From NCBI RefSeq assembly GCF_024752305.1, contig NZ_JANTHX010000004.1, positions 473,549 through 537,548 of the forward strand: DNA of 64,000 bases, in the 5' to 3' direction. Below the pieces are notes generated by a model, which saw nothing but the letters and a program-made list of their open reading frames with translations, made no database searches and was not told the origin of the DNA. The translations under genes and the position numbers were made by a program. Shown here one piece after another: positions 27,364-37,200 of the stretch (positions are counted from its first letter, which is position 1; every line of letters begins with the position of its first letter). The DNA is from Protaetiibacter mangrovi (lineage in GTDB: Bacteria; Actinomycetota; Actinomycetes; Actinomycetales; Microbacteriaceae).

Positions 27364-28350
27364 TCAGGCGGATGGATCCGCCCGCACCGCGACGACCACC
27401 TTGCCGTTCGCGCGCCCCTCGCCGTGTCGGGTGATTGCCTGCGGCAGCTCCTCCAGCGGGTAGACGCCGTCGATCGGCACGGTCAGCTCGCCGCGCGCCA
27501 CCTGCTCGGCGATCGGCAGGAACGCCGCGGGCCCCTGATGCACGATCAGCACGCCGAGCCGTGTGCCGCTCACCCGGCCGAGCAGCGCGCCGACCGTCAG
27601 CATCCGCAGCACCGCGCGCGTGGTGCCGCCGACCACCAGGGCGCGCCCGCCGGAGGCGAGCGCCCGCCGGTAGGCGAAGATCGAGCGGCGCGCGACGGCG
27701 TCGACGATGACGTCGAAGGGCCCGCGGCGGGTGAAGTCGTCGCGGCGGTAGTCGATCACGTCCTCGGCGCCGAGCTGCCGCAGGAAGTCGAGCTTGCCGG
27801 CGTTGTCGACGGCGGTCACGTGCACGCCCTTCGCGACCGCGAGCTGGAGCGCGAGGCTGCCGGATCCGCCGCCCGCGCCGTTGAACAGCATCCGCTCGCC
27901 GGGGTTCGCGAGGGCGACCGCGTGCACGGCGATCGCGGCCGCCTGGGGGAGCGCGGCCGCCTGCGTGAAGGAGAGTCCCGCGGGGATGGGCACGAGCCGC
28001 GCCTCAGGGGCGGCGACGTACTCGGCGAACGCGCCGGAGCGCGGCATGATGTCGCCGAACACGGCGTCGCCGACCGCGAGGCGCGTCACGCCCTCACCGA
28101 GCGCCGCGACGCGACCCGCGAGGTCGGTGCCGAGGGTGCGGCGTCCGGGGCTCGGCCGGAACGCCCCGCCCATCCGCGCGTAGGCGGGGGCGCCGTGCAG
28201 CGACTCCCAGTCGGACAGGTTGACGGATGCGGCGACCACCTCGACGAGCACCTCGCCCGGTCCGGGCGCCGGCCGGGGCACCTCCCGCAGCTGCAGCCCG
28301 TCGGGTGACCCGTATCGCTCGTAGACGACGGCGCGCATGAGGTCGGTCAT
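27364..28350 (-). CDS. MDR-family NAD(P)-dependent oxidoreductase (quinone reductase-like)
   Basis: 328 residues from MTDLMRAVVYERYG, with GGAG 8 nt upstream. GroES-like domain (PGEVLVEVVAASVNLSDW) then a Rossmann fold with the nucleotide loop NGAGGGSGSLALQLA. The catalytic-zinc Cys/His set of alcohol dehydrogenases is not evident, fitting the zinc-independent quinone-reductase branch. Typically reduces quinones or enones with NADPH; the substrate is unknown. It is the first gene after the tRNA-Arg island, divergent from a nitroreductase-like gene. Confidence 0.85.
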   Translation of the reverse strand: MTDLMRAVVYERYGSPDGLQLREVPRPAPGPGEVLVEVVAASVNLSDWESLHGAPAYARMGGAFRPSPGRRTLGTDLAGRVAALGEGVTRLAVGDAVFGDIMPRSGAFAEYVAAPEARLVPIPAGLSFTQAAALPQAAAIAVHAVALANPGERMLFNGAGGGSGSLALQLAVAKGVHVTAVDNAGKLDFLRQLGAEDVIDYRRDDFTRRGPFDVIVDAVARRSIFAYRRALASGGRALVVGGTTRAVLRMLTVGALLGRVSGTRLGVLIVHQGPAAFLPIAEQVARGELTVPIDGVYPLEELPQAITRHGEGRANGKVVVAVRADPSA

Positions 28351-28435
28351 GCTCTCGACTCCGTCACCCCTCGATCCTGGCCGCAACCGGCGCCGCCGTC
28401 GAGGGGCGAGCGGCGCGGGTCGCTACCGTGGAGCG

Positions 28436-28903
28436 ATGGATCTCTCGCCCTCGGGGATCGCCGCACGCGCACTGCGAACGCGGTGGTTCGTGCGCGCCCC
28501 GATCGGGCTGTACCGGCGCGGACTCGGCTGGATCATGGGCGACCGCATCCTCATGCTCGAGCACACCGGGCGCACCTCGGGCGAGCCGCGCTTCGTCTGC
28601 CTGGAGATCGTCGAACGGTCCGCCGACGACCGCCTGCGGATCGTGTCGGGCTTCGGCGAACGCGCGCAGTGGTACCGCAACCTCCAGGCGGACCCGCACT
28701 GCTTCGTGAGCACCGGGCGGATGCGGCGTCGCCCCGCCACGGCGCATCTGCTCCCCGACGAGGAGGCGCGGCGGGCGCTCGGCCGGTACGCCGACGCTCA
28801 CCCGCGCGACTGGGACGTGCTGCGGGGCGCGATGGAGAAGGCGCTCGGGCATCCCGTGGACACCTTCCCGATGGTCGAACTGCGCCTCGACACCGCCCTC
28901 TGA
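28436..28903 (+). CDS. Deazaflavin (F420)-type nitroreductase family protein
   Basis: 155 residues of the DUF385/F420-dependent split-beta-barrel family: LMLEHTGRTSGEPRFV, the SGFGERAQWYRNLQADP signature, and a short C-terminal helix. The family binds F420 or a related deazaflavin and reduces varied organic substrates; fatty-acid or lipid binding has also been proposed. A -10 TACCGT (28424-28429) is 6 nt before the ATG at 28436, so the GGAG there may not be needed. A second family member is at 42348-42755. Confidence 0.85.
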   Translation: MDLSPSGIAARALRTRWFVRAPIGLYRRGLGWIMGDRILMLEHTGRTSGEPRFVCLEIVERSADDRLRIVSGFGERAQWYRNLQADPHCFVSTGRMRRRPATAHLLPDEEARRALGRYADAHPRDWDVLRGAMEKALGHPVDTFPMVELRLDTAL

Positions 28904-28958
28904 TCCCGCCCCCGGACGGGCGGCACGAAATGCGCCCTCCATCCACTATTTTTGAGCC

Positions 28959-29360
28959 ATGGCGACCCGGGCGGAGAAGAAGCGAGCGCGTGATCTCGTC
29001 GACACGCTCGTCTGGGACCTTCCCGAGATGAACCCGCGGATGGGTGTCCTCCCCCCGAACCTCGACGGGCTCGAGCACTGCGCCGAGTTCGACGTGCTGC
29101 CGGGGCTCAAGGCCCTCTGCTTCCCCGACGGCGACAGCTGGCGGGGTCTGCTCGTGCAGTACGACGGGGCGACGGGCCAGGTCACCGCCACCATGGAGCA
29201 CCAGATCCGTGCGCAGTCCGACGAGGACGCCCCGCGCTGGGCGCAGCTCGTGATCTACGACGTGCTCGCGAGCGCGGTGAAGAGCGCCCCCTCGGAGGCG
29301 GCCGCCGCGCTCCCGCGCGAGCGGCTCAGCAAGGTGTCGCAGCTGCTCGAGCGGCTCTGA
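28959..29360 (+). CDS. Hypothetical protein
   Basis: 133 residues starting MATRAEKKRARDLVDTLVWDL. Soluble, with a basic start and a mixed alpha/beta middle (LPGLKALCFPDGDSWRGLLVQYDGA); I recognise no family. The upstream AT-rich TATTTT at 28947-28952, 6 nt before the ATG, suggests a leaderless start. A GC hairpin (ACCCCC-GTTC-GGGGGT, 29366-29381) follows the stop and may terminate it. Confidence 0.6.
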   Translation: MATRAEKKRARDLVDTLVWDLPEMNPRMGVLPPNLDGLEHCAEFDVLPGLKALCFPDGDSWRGLLVQYDGATGQVTATMEHQIRAQSDEDAPRWAQLVIYDVLASAVKSAPSEAAAALPRERLSKVSQLLERL

Positions 29361-29397
29361 CGATCACCCCCGTTCGGGGGTCACGTAGACTCCGATG

Positions 29398-29724
29398 GTG
29401 GGGACTCTCTTCTACGGCACCCAGTCCATCGAGATCGAAGACTATGCGCTCGCGCATCTGAAGCTCGCCGTCATCACCAAGCTGAGGCGGGGCGAGAGCT
29501 TCACGCTCTCGTGGACGCATCTGCCCGACGACACGGCGGGCAGATCGACTCTCTGGTTCCACGAGTCGATCCCGCTTCGGTTCGTATTCCATGAGCCGGA
29601 GCCGCCGTCGATCGACCGCCGGTGGCTGGAGGAGATCCTGCGCTCGGCGAACTCGACCGGCGGCATCCAGTTCTCGGCTGAGACGGTCGCCACCGGCGAG
29701 GTGCCCGCGCTTCCGATGCGCTGA
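29398..29724 (+). CDS. DUF7882-type small protein of Microbacteriaceae
   Basis: 108 residues opening MGTLFYGTQSIEIEDYALAH, with LKLAVITKLRRGESFTLSW, a Trp/His-containing middle (STLWFHESIPLRFVF) and SANSTGGIQF near the end. This matches a short protein family I know mainly from Microbacteriaceae, sometimes mislabelled 'ATP-dependent DNA ligase'; no ligase motif is present. GTG at 29398 is chosen over ATG at 29395: the -10 TAGACT ends 6 nt before the GTG, the usual leaderless spacing, and family members begin MGTL. Function unknown. Confidence 0.75.
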   Translation: MGTLFYGTQSIEIEDYALAHLKLAVITKLRRGESFTLSWTHLPDDTAGRSTLWFHESIPLRFVFHEPEPPSIDRRWLEEILRSANSTGGIQFSAETVATGEVPALPMR

Positions 29725-29754
29725 CCCGAGTCGCCCGTCCCGGCGACGTCAGCG

Positions 29755-30513
29755 TCACATCGCCTCCTTGACACCTCGGCGCAGCAGCAGGGCGTTCACG
29801 GGGAAGCTGCACGCGAAGCCGACCAGCATCGCGAGCTGCATCGCGCACCAGAACTCGGGGCTCGCGACCGAGGCGCGGCCTCCGAAAAGCGCCGGGAGCA
29901 GCGCCAACTGTACGAGCGCCATCGTGCCGAACATGCCCACCTGCCACGCGGCGATGGATGCCGAGTCGGCCTTGAGCGCGGCGACGAACCCGGCGCGCAC
30001 TCCCAGTTCCCGCATGGGCGCGATCGTCGCGTACTGGAAGGCGATCCCGATGAGGAACGCGAGCAGGAAGTCGAGCACCCAGACCGCGAACATCTTGTCG
30101 GCGAAGAGCCATCCCCACCCGAAGGCGACGGCGACGGCGGGCACGCCGAAGGCGAGCCATTCGGCGATGAGATCGCCCAGCGCGCATCCGGCACCGCAAT
30201 GGGTGGTGGAGGTGGCGGTGCGGCTGGTCGCGTCGATCTCGCGTCCGGCGGCCGTGAGGCGGCGACGGTGGGCGAGGAGGCCCAGGGCGAGGGGGCCCGC
30301 GAACAGCGACGTCAGGGGCCAGACGGCCATCATGATGCGGTGCTTCGGCGGTGAGCGCACGAGCCAGATGAGGGAGATCACGGCGCACACCCCGCCGAGC
30401 AGCAGGAGTGCGGTCGTCAGGGCGTCCAACCAGGCGGGGAAGTCCCCGGGGCCGAGGGTGTCGGGGGTCTGCACCCCGGCCACGTTCGACTCCGAGGGCG
30501 GATGTGGCAACAC
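29755..30513 (-). CDS. DUF4396 multi-TM membrane protein
   Basis: 252 residues from a GTG, with about six hydrophobic segments. The DUF4396 signature THCGAGCALGDLIAEW is near the middle, with His and Cys residues that may bind a metal. The family often sits beside metal or copper-handling genes, but none is adjacent here, so no role is assigned. The C-terminus is VNALLLRRGVKEAM. It lies downstream of, and same strand as, the SDR gene (47 bp). Confidence 0.75.
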   Translation of the reverse strand: MLPHPPSESNVAGVQTPDTLGPGDFPAWLDALTTALLLLGGVCAVISLIWLVRSPPKHRIMMAVWPLTSLFAGPLALGLLAHRRRLTAAGREIDATSRTATSTTHCGAGCALGDLIAEWLAFGVPAVAVAFGWGWLFADKMFAVWVLDFLLAFLIGIAFQYATIAPMRELGVRAGFVAALKADSASIAAWQVGMFGTMALVQLALLPALFGGRASVASPEFWCAMQLAMLVGFACSFPVNALLLRRGVKEAM

Positions 30514-30560
30514 CCTGGTCTGCGCTCCCGAGGAGGTCTACCCTCCCGCCCCGCGCGGAG

Positions 30561-31334
30561 TCATCGGCGCTCGACGAGCCGCCCCGCCATCCGGGTGAGA
30601 GCGTCGGCGGGCATCAGGCGGGTGGCCCAGGCCGCGGCCGCGTTCGCCCGACCCGAGACGACGGTCGAGCGCATGCGGGTACGGTCCAGGGCTCGCAGGG
30701 TCGTGCGGATGACGTCCTCGGGCTGCTGGAACCGGCCGACGGCCGCCGACTCGGTGCCGACCACGTCGAAGAACTCCGTGCGGGTGGCGCCGGGGGCCAC
30801 GGCGAGCACCCGGACACCGTGGGGGCGGGCTTCCGCCCACACCGCGCGCGTGAAGCTCACGACGAACGACTTGGCCGCGCCGTACACCGCCATCCGCGGG
30901 ATGGGCTGGAACGCGGCGGTGCTCGCGACGTTGACGATCGCACCCCGGCCGGACGCGACCAGCTCCGGCAGGAACGCGCGCGTGATGTCGACGAGGGCGG
31001 TGACATCGACCGCGATCTCCCGTTCGAGCAGCTCCGGGTCGGCGTCGACGAGCAGGTCGTGACTGCCGAAGCCGGCATTGTTGATGACGGTGTCGATCTC
31101 GCCGCCGATCGCCGCGCGGAGGGCGCGCCCCGCACCCGGCAGCGACAGGTCGGCGGGCAGGACCTCGGCCCGGATGCCGTGGACGGCCTCCAGCTCGGCG
31201 GCGAGCGCCTCGAGGCGGTCGGCGCGCCGCGCGACGAGCACGAGGTCGGAGCCGCGGGCCGCGAGCGCGCGGGCGTAGGCGGCGCCGAGGCCGGCGCTCG
31301 CGCCGGTGATGAGGCTGCGGGTGGGCTGGTACAT
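30561..31334 (-). CDS. Short-chain dehydrogenase/reductase
   Basis: 257 residues, classical SDR. Cofactor loop TGASAGLG (about 10-17), NNAG (90-93), catalytic Ser in NVASTAAF and Tyr-Lys in VYGAAKS. An Arg pair after the second strand (VARRADR) suggests NADP. Substrate unknown. The start MYQPTRSLITG has AGGAAGGA upstream. It is divergent from a TetR-family gene, with two palindromes between them; the TetR protein is the likely controller. Confidence 0.9.
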   Translation of the reverse strand: MYQPTRSLITGASAGLGAAYARALAARGSDLVLVARRADRLEALAAELEAVHGIRAEVLPADLSLPGAGRALRAAIGGEIDTVINNAGFGSHDLLVDADPELLEREIAVDVTALVDITRAFLPELVASGRGAIVNVASTAAFQPIPRMAVYGAAKSFVVSFTRAVWAEARPHGVRVLAVAPGATRTEFFDVVGTESAAVGRFQQPEDVIRTTLRALDRTRMRSTVVSGRANAAAAWATRLMPADALTRMAGRLVERR

Positions 31335-31349
31335 GGCGGTCCTTCCTGC

Positions 31350-31389
31350 GTGAACATGCGTTCACCTATGTCTGTGAACATGTGTACAC
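31350..31389. promoter_or_regulatory. Two TetR-type operator boxes between SDR and TetR genes
   Basis: GTGAAC-ATGC-GTTCAC (31350-31365, perfect) and GTGAACATGTGTACAC (31374-31389, same left half). The boxes are 24 bp apart, about two helical turns. The second overlaps the -10 TACACT (31385-31390) of the TetR gene. Confidence 0.75.
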
Positions 31390-31400
31390 TGAACCGCGAG

Positions 31401-32000
31401 ATGACGCAAGCCGCCGACGCGCCGACCGCCCGCATCCCGAACCCCCGGGGCGAGGGGGAGAGGCTGCGCGTCGACCTCGTGCTCGCGGCGCGCCACCTGC
31501 TCACCGAAGCCCCGGAGGCGGCGCCCTTCTCCCTGCGTGCGGTCGCGAAGCGGGTGGGGGTCGCGCCGTCGGCCGTCTACCGGCACTTCGCCTCGGTCGA
31601 CGAGCTCGTGCACGCGGTGCTCGTCGACGGCAACGCCGAACTGCGGGAGGCGCTCGAGCTGCCCGACGGGCCCCTCGACCGAAGGCAGCTGATCGCCCTC
31701 GGCCACCGCTACCTGCATTGGGGGCTCGCGAACCCCGGCGCATACGGCGTGCTGTTCGAGAGCGCCGACCGACTCGCGCACATCGCGGGCCCCGGTGCAC
31801 CCGGGTGGGACATGATCGAGCAGCTCACCCGCGGCCTCGAGGCGAGCCACGGCGCCGACGCGCCCGTCGTCGCCATCCGGTTGTGGACGAGCCTGCACGG
31901 TCTCACCTCGCTGCGCGTGCACAAAGGCGACGATCCGTGGCCGACGAGCGCCGAGCACGAGATCGAGGTGCTCGTCGACGCCCTGCTGCTCACCCGGTGA
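31401..32000 (+). CDS. TetR-family transcriptional regulator
   Basis: 199 residues: an N-terminal HTH (FSLRAVAKRVGVAPSAVYRHFASVDEL, about 45-71) and a helical ligand domain with a WHG-type (TetR_C_33-like) look. It is divergent from the SDR gene with two operator boxes between, so it probably represses both that gene and itself. The ATG at 31401 is used; an in-frame ATG at 31380 lies inside the operator. Its last 11 bp overlap tail to tail with the transporter gene. Confidence 0.88.
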   Translation: MTQAADAPTARIPNPRGEGERLRVDLVLAARHLLTEAPEAAPFSLRAVAKRVGVAPSAVYRHFASVDELVHAVLVDGNAELREALELPDGPLDRRQLIALGHRYLHWGLANPGAYGVLFESADRLAHIAGPGAPGWDMIEQLTRGLEASHGADAPVVAIRLWTSLHGLTSLRVHKGDDPWPTSAEHEIEVLVDALLLTR

Positions 32001-33144
32001 GGGCGAGCGCCAGCGTCGCGAGCAGCACCGTGACCGGCGCCGTCACCAGCCCCAGCACGACATAGCGCCTCCACGGCAGCTCCACCTCGAGTGACCGCAG
32101 CCGATCGTGCCAGAGCAGCACCGCGAGGGACGCCCAGGGGGTGACGAGCGGTCCGGCGTTCACCCCCACCAGGAGCGCGGCGATCCGCGCGGGGGAGTCG
32201 GCCACGGGCTCGAGGGCCAGGTATGCGGGCAGGTTGTCGATCGCGTTCGCGCCGACGAGACCGGATGCCGCCATCCGCAGCAGCGCGAGCGGATCGTCGC
32301 CGGAACCGATGGCCCCCGCGAGCACGGCCGACAGGCCGAGCGCGTGACCCGCCTCGACCACCAGGAACAGGCCGCTCGCGAACAGCAGCAGCCCCCAGGG
32401 CACGAGCCGCGGGCGAACTACTGCTCGATCGCGCACCACGAACACCGCGAGCAGCACGGCCGCGGCGGCGCTCGCCGGCATCCACACGGGCAGGCCGCTC
32501 ACGAGGAAGGGGATCAGCACGGCGACCACGGTCGCCGCGGTCCAGAACAGCACGCGATCCCGCGGGGCCTCGGCCGCGAGCGCCGTGTAGCGGGTGCCGA
32601 GCTCGCGTCGGAACACGACCCCGATCACGATGCACGGCACGACGACCGCGGCGATCGCGGGTGCCGCCATGAGCGCCGCGAAGCGCGCCGGGTCCGAGTA
32701 GCCCAGGGCGTGCTCGGCCAGCAGGTTGGTGAGATTCGAGACCGGGAGCAGCAGCGATGCGGTGTTGGCGAGCCACACCGTCGTGAGCGCGAACGGCAGC
32801 GGCGGGTATCCGTGGTGCCGGGCCAGCAGCACCACGACGGGCGTCAGCAGCACGGCGGTCGTGTCGAGTGAGAGGAACACCGTCGCCGCGACCGCGAGCA
32901 GCACGACCAGCAGCCACAGGACCCATCCGTGACCTCGCCCGAGCCGGGCGAGCCGCTCGGCGATCGCCGCGAACAGACCCGCGCGGTCCGCCAGCTCCGC
33001 CACGACCGTGACCGCGACGGCGAACAGCAGGATCGGCCAGACGCGCGCCGCGACGGCGATCGCGTCGTCGAGCGGGAGGACCCCGGTGGCGACGGCGATC
33101 GCGCCGACCACCAGCAGGCCGGCTCCCACGATCGCGAGGCGCAC
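31990..33144 (-). CDS. ArsB/NhaD-superfamily (SLC13-like) membrane transporter
   Basis: 384 residues, about 10-11 TM segments, GTG start (MRLAIVGAGLLVVG). Family features: VFLSLDTTAVLLTPVVVLLA in the first half, ANTASLLLPVSNLTNLLA, and the matching second-half loop GANAIDNLPAYLALEP, the paired N-rich re-entrant loops of ArsB/CitM-type carriers. The substrate could be arsenite, an inorganic anion or a dicarboxylate; no ars genes are nearby. The 3' end overlaps the TetR gene tail by 11 bp. Confidence 0.85.
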   Translation of the reverse strand: MRLAIVGAGLLVVGAIAVATGVLPLDDAIAVAARVWPILLFAVAVTVVAELADRAGLFAAIAERLARLGRGHGWVLWLLVVLLAVAATVFLSLDTTAVLLTPVVVLLARHHGYPPLPFALTTVWLANTASLLLPVSNLTNLLAEHALGYSDPARFAALMAAPAIAAVVVPCIVIGVVFRRELGTRYTALAAEAPRDRVLFWTAATVVAVLIPFLVSGLPVWMPASAAAAVLLAVFVVRDRAVVRPRLVPWGLLLFASGLFLVVEAGHALGLSAVLAGAIGSGDDPLALLRMAASGLVGANAIDNLPAYLALEPVADSPARIAALLVGVNAGPLVTPWASLAVLLWHDRLRSLEVELPWRRYVVLGLVTAPVTVLLATLALALTG

Positions 33145-33178
33145 CGGATGAGCGTACGGCTGCGCCAGGATGGTGGGG

Positions 33179-33643
33179 ATGAGCGCCCCCCTGATCGTGC
33201 CCGGCGACCTGGGCGACCCGCGTGTGCTGCGCCTGCTCGAGGACCACCTCGCCGACATGTTCGCCACCTCCCCGCCCGAGAGCGTGCACGCCCTCGACGT
33301 GTCGGGCCTGCAGCATCCGTCCGTCACCTTCTGGGCGCTCGCCGAGGGCGACGCCCTGCTCGGCTGCGTCGCGCTCAAGCAGCTCGACCCCGCGCACGGC
33401 GAGCTCAAGTCGATGCGCACGGATGCCGCGGCGCGCGGGCGCGGCCTCGGCAGGCTGCTGCTCGCCCACGTGCTGGAGGAGTCCCGCTCGCGCGGCTATC
33501 GGCGCCTCAGCCTCGAGACCGGCTCCCAGGACTTCTTCCTCCCCGCCCGCACCCTCTACCTGCGCGCGGGCTTCGTCGAGACCGGCCCGTTCGCCGACTA
33601 CGCGCTCGACCCGAACAGCGTCTTCATGACCCGCGAGCTCTGA
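33179..33643 (+). CDS. GNAT-family N-acetyltransferase
   Basis: 154 residues. The acetyl-CoA loop reads RTDAAARGRGLGRLLLAHVLEE (about 80-101), preceded by the ELKSM strand and followed by LETGSQDFFLPARTLYLRAGF, typical of small YjdJ/YpeA-like enzymes. The ATG at 33179 (MSAPLIVPGD) is preferred to one three codons earlier because of the GGTGGGG just upstream. The substrate is unknown. It is divergent from the transporter gene, 34 bp apart. Confidence 0.85.
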   Translation: MSAPLIVPGDLGDPRVLRLLEDHLADMFATSPPESVHALDVSGLQHPSVTFWALAEGDALLGCVALKQLDPAHGELKSMRTDAAARGRGLGRLLLAHVLEESRSRGYRRLSLETGSQDFFLPARTLYLRAGFVETGPFADYALDPNSVFMTREL

Positions 33644-33733
33644 AGCCGCTTCGCGACTCACCCGGGCGGGGTGGTGGCCTCCGGCCCGCGGGGGTCCATG
33701 ATCGGGGCATCGCGCCGACGTGAGGAGATGGCC

Positions 33734-34129
33734 GTGGATTTCTTCCAGTGGACGTTCACCTGGATCCTGTGGGTCTTCGAGGCCTTCATCTGGGTCGCCA
33801 CCCTGATGATCCTGTTCATGGTCATCGTCGACCTGTTCCGCGACCACACGCTCCGCGGAGGGTGGAAGGCGGTGTGGCTCATCGCGCTGCTGCTGTTCCC
33901 GTTGCTCGGCGCGCTCGTCTACATCATCGCCCGAGGTCGCGGAATGGTGGCCCGCTGGGCGGCGGACCGGGGCGTCGTCCCCGAGCAGGACGACTGGAAG
34001 CCCGCGGCGTCCAGCTCGCCCGCCGACGACATCGCGAAGGCGAAGCAGCTGCTCGACGAGGGCACGATCACCCAGGGCGAGTTCGACGCCCTCAAGTCGA
34101 AGGCGCTCGGGAAGCAGTTCTTCGGATAG
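33734..34129 (+). CDS. PLDc_N/SHOCT small membrane protein
   Basis: 131 residues. The N-terminal two-TM cardiolipin-synthase-like anchor (PLDc_N: about 8-30 and 42-64, with LLFPLLGALVYIIARG) is followed by a linker and a C-terminal SHOCT motif (AKAKQLLDEGTITQGEFDAL). No phospholipase domain is present, so it is not an enzyme by sequence. I choose GTG at 33734 because GAGGAG is 6 nt upstream; the ATG at 33728 abuts that ribosome site. Confidence 0.8.
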   Translation: MDFFQWTFTWILWVFEAFIWVATLMILFMVIVDLFRDHTLRGGWKAVWLIALLLFPLLGALVYIIARGRGMVARWAADRGVVPEQDDWKPAASSSPADDIAKAKQLLDEGTITQGEFDALKSKALGKQFFG

Positions 34130-34232
34130 CGCCGTGCGGCGCGTTTCGCTCCCGGGTTCGGGCGGGTGATCGACCTATCGTGGCCGTGTGTGGCCTGCCA
34201 ATCGACGGGATGACGACTCCGGGGAGATCCCG

Positions 34233-37200
34233 GTGAGCCCCAACGCGTCCTCGCATCCGGCGACCGCGCCGCTGCTCGTCCCCGCCCCCGTGGCCCGCGA
34301 CGTGGCGGAGCCGGCCCGGGACGCCTGGCGCGAGGAGATCGCGCAGCTGGGAGGCGCCTCGCCGCTGCTGCACTTCGTCGACGCGCCGACGACACGCATC
34401 GAGCTCTCGACCACCCACCCCGGCGGGCTCGCACGCTTCATCACCGGCAAGAGCACGCTGCTCTCGCAGCTGATCCGCGACGACCTCGCCCTGCGCAGCG
34501 CGCGCGTGGCCGCCGAGCGCATCACCGCGCGCAGCCTCGACCTCTCGACCACGCGCGGCCTCGACGTCGTGCACCTCGGCGTCGGCATCGTGCACTGGAC
34601 GCACGAACGCGTCGACTACTGCGCGCCGCTGCTGCTGCGCCCCCTCGCCATCCGCCGCCACGGGCGCGACTTCGAGCTGCGGATGCGCGGCGGCGCCGTG
34701 CTGAACCCGGCCCTCGCCCGGGCACTCGAGACCCAGTTCGGCATCTCGCTCGACGCGGCGAGCTTCGTGGCGCTCTCCGACGACGACGGCACCTTCAAGC
34801 CGAACGCGGTCATCGACCAGCTGCGCCGTCTGACCGGGCATCTCGGCGAGCTCGTCGTGCAGCCGCGCCTGGTGGTCTCGTGCTTCGCCGAGGTCGCCCC
34901 GGCGCTCGTCGCCGACGCGGTCGACCTCGGGCATCCGGTGCTCGACGCGGTGGCGGGCGACGCGACCGCCAAGTGGGCCCTCGAGGAGGGCTTCCAGGCG
35001 GTCGAGCCGGTGGACCCGGATCGCCGCGACCCCTCCACCGACGACCTGCTGCTCGACGCGGATGCCGAGCAGGAGCACATCGTCGCCCAGCTCGCCGCCG
35101 GCAACTCGCTCGTGGTGCGCACCATGCCGGGTACCGGCGCGACGCAGACGATCGTCAACGCGCTCGGCATGCTCGTGCGTCAGAACAAGCGCGTGCTCGT
35201 GGTGAGCCCCCGCCGGGCCAGCCTGCGCGGCATCGCGCAGCGCCTCGGCGACGTGGGGCTCGCCGGCATGGCGGTGACCCCGTCGACGCTGCGCCGCGAC
35301 GTCGTCCGCGGGATCGCGCGCAACGAGAAGGCCGAACAGCCCCAGCTCGCCGAGGTCGACGAGGCGCTCGTGCGCCTGCGCAGCGTGCTCATCGACTACC
35401 GCGAGGCGCTCGCCCACACCGACCAGACGCTCTGGGTCTCGGTCTTCGACTGCGTCGCCGAGCTCTCGCGCCTGGCGCTGCTGCCGCATCCGCCCACCAC
35501 CTCGGCCCGGCTCTCGCCGCGCGCCGTCGAGGCGCTCGCCGGCGATCGGGCGCGTGTCGCCTCGACCATGGTCGAGGCCGCGCGCCTCGGAGAGTTCCGC
35601 TACGGCCCGGGCGACTCGCCCTGGTACGGCGCCCAGTTCGCGACCGGCGACGAGGCGGCGCGCGCCCACGCGATCGCCCAGAAGCTGCACGCCGACTCGC
35701 TGCCGCGACTGCTCATCCGCGCCAACGAGCTCATCGGCTCGACCCGGATGCGTCCGTTCACGACGGTCGCCGAGCTCGGTGTCTACCTGCGGCTGCTGAA
35801 CGACCTGCGCGACACCCTCGACAAGTTCGAGCCCGGTGTCTTCGACCGCTCCCTCGCGGAGCTCATCGTCGCGACCGCCCCGCGGCGCGACGCGCCCGAG
35901 ATGTCGGGCGCGAACCGCCGCCGCCTCAAGAAGCTCGCGCGCGAGTACGTGCGCCCCGGCATGCACGTCGGCGACCTGCACGAGGCGCTCACGGCGATCC
36001 AGCAGCAGCGCATCCTGTGGCAGCGCTACGTCGCGGCGGGCGTCACGCCCGAGGTGCCTACCGGCATCTCGGATGTGGCCTCGGCCTGGCAGCACGTCTC
36101 GGCCGACCTGGCCGAGCTCGACGCGCCCCTCGGCCGCACCGACCCCGCGACGCGCCTGGCCGCGATGCCGCTACACCAGCTCTCCGACCTGCTCGAGCAG
36201 CTCGCCGCCGAGTCGGACGTGCTCAACAACCTGCAGGAGCGCAGCGCGCTCATGGAGCAGCTGCGCGACCTCGACCTCGACGACTTCATCGCCGACCTCG
36301 CCGCGCGGCACGTGCCCGAGGAGCAGGTGCCGGCCGAGCTCGAGCTCGCCTGGTGGCGCTCCGCCCTCGACGGCCTGCTCGCGGGTGACCGCGCGCTGCT
36401 CGGCGCCAAGACGGATGTGCTGCAACGCCTCGAAGCCGATTTCCGGCTCGTCGACGAGGCCCACCAGCAGGGCAGTGCCGGGCAGCTGGCCTGGCAGCTC
36501 GCCGAGAACTGGCGCATCGGCATCGTCGACTGGCCCGACGAGGCCGCGGCGCTCAAGAAGCTCATCACCGACGGCGCGCTCGACGCGGAGTCGCTGCAGC
36601 GCCTCGCGCCGCACCTCTCGCGCACCGTCGCACCGGTCTGGCTCGCCTCGCCGTACGAGATCGCCCAGGTGAGCGACACGATGCCCGTCGACGTCGTCAT
36701 CCTCGTGGACGCCGGCGCGACCACGATCGCCGAGAACGTCGGGGCCCTGCGTCGCGCGCGCCAGGTGATCGCGTTCGGCGACCCGGTCACGCAGACCCCC
36801 GCCCCCTTCCGGATCGGGCTCGACGAGGGCGAGGAGTCGCCGGTCGCGATCGGGTACCCGTCGTCGTTCGCGACGATGCCCGTCCGGGTCGTCGCGGATG
36901 CGGATGCGGAGGACGTCGACGCGGAAGGCGAGACGGGCGACGAGGGAGATCTCGATACGCCGGCTACGCCGGCCACTCGATCCGCGGAGGGCGCGGAGGT
37001 GGTGGAGGCCGCGGAGGAGGACCTGCACGGCAGGTCGGCGTTCGCCCGCCTCGCATCCGTGCTGCCCGTGCTGAGCCTCACCCGCAGCTACCGCGCGGGC
37101 GGCGAGGACCTCGCCGAGCTCGTCAACCGCCGCTTCTACGGCGGCCGCATCGACGCGCTGCCCTGGGCGGGATCCTTCCTCGGTCACGGCAGCCTCTCGC

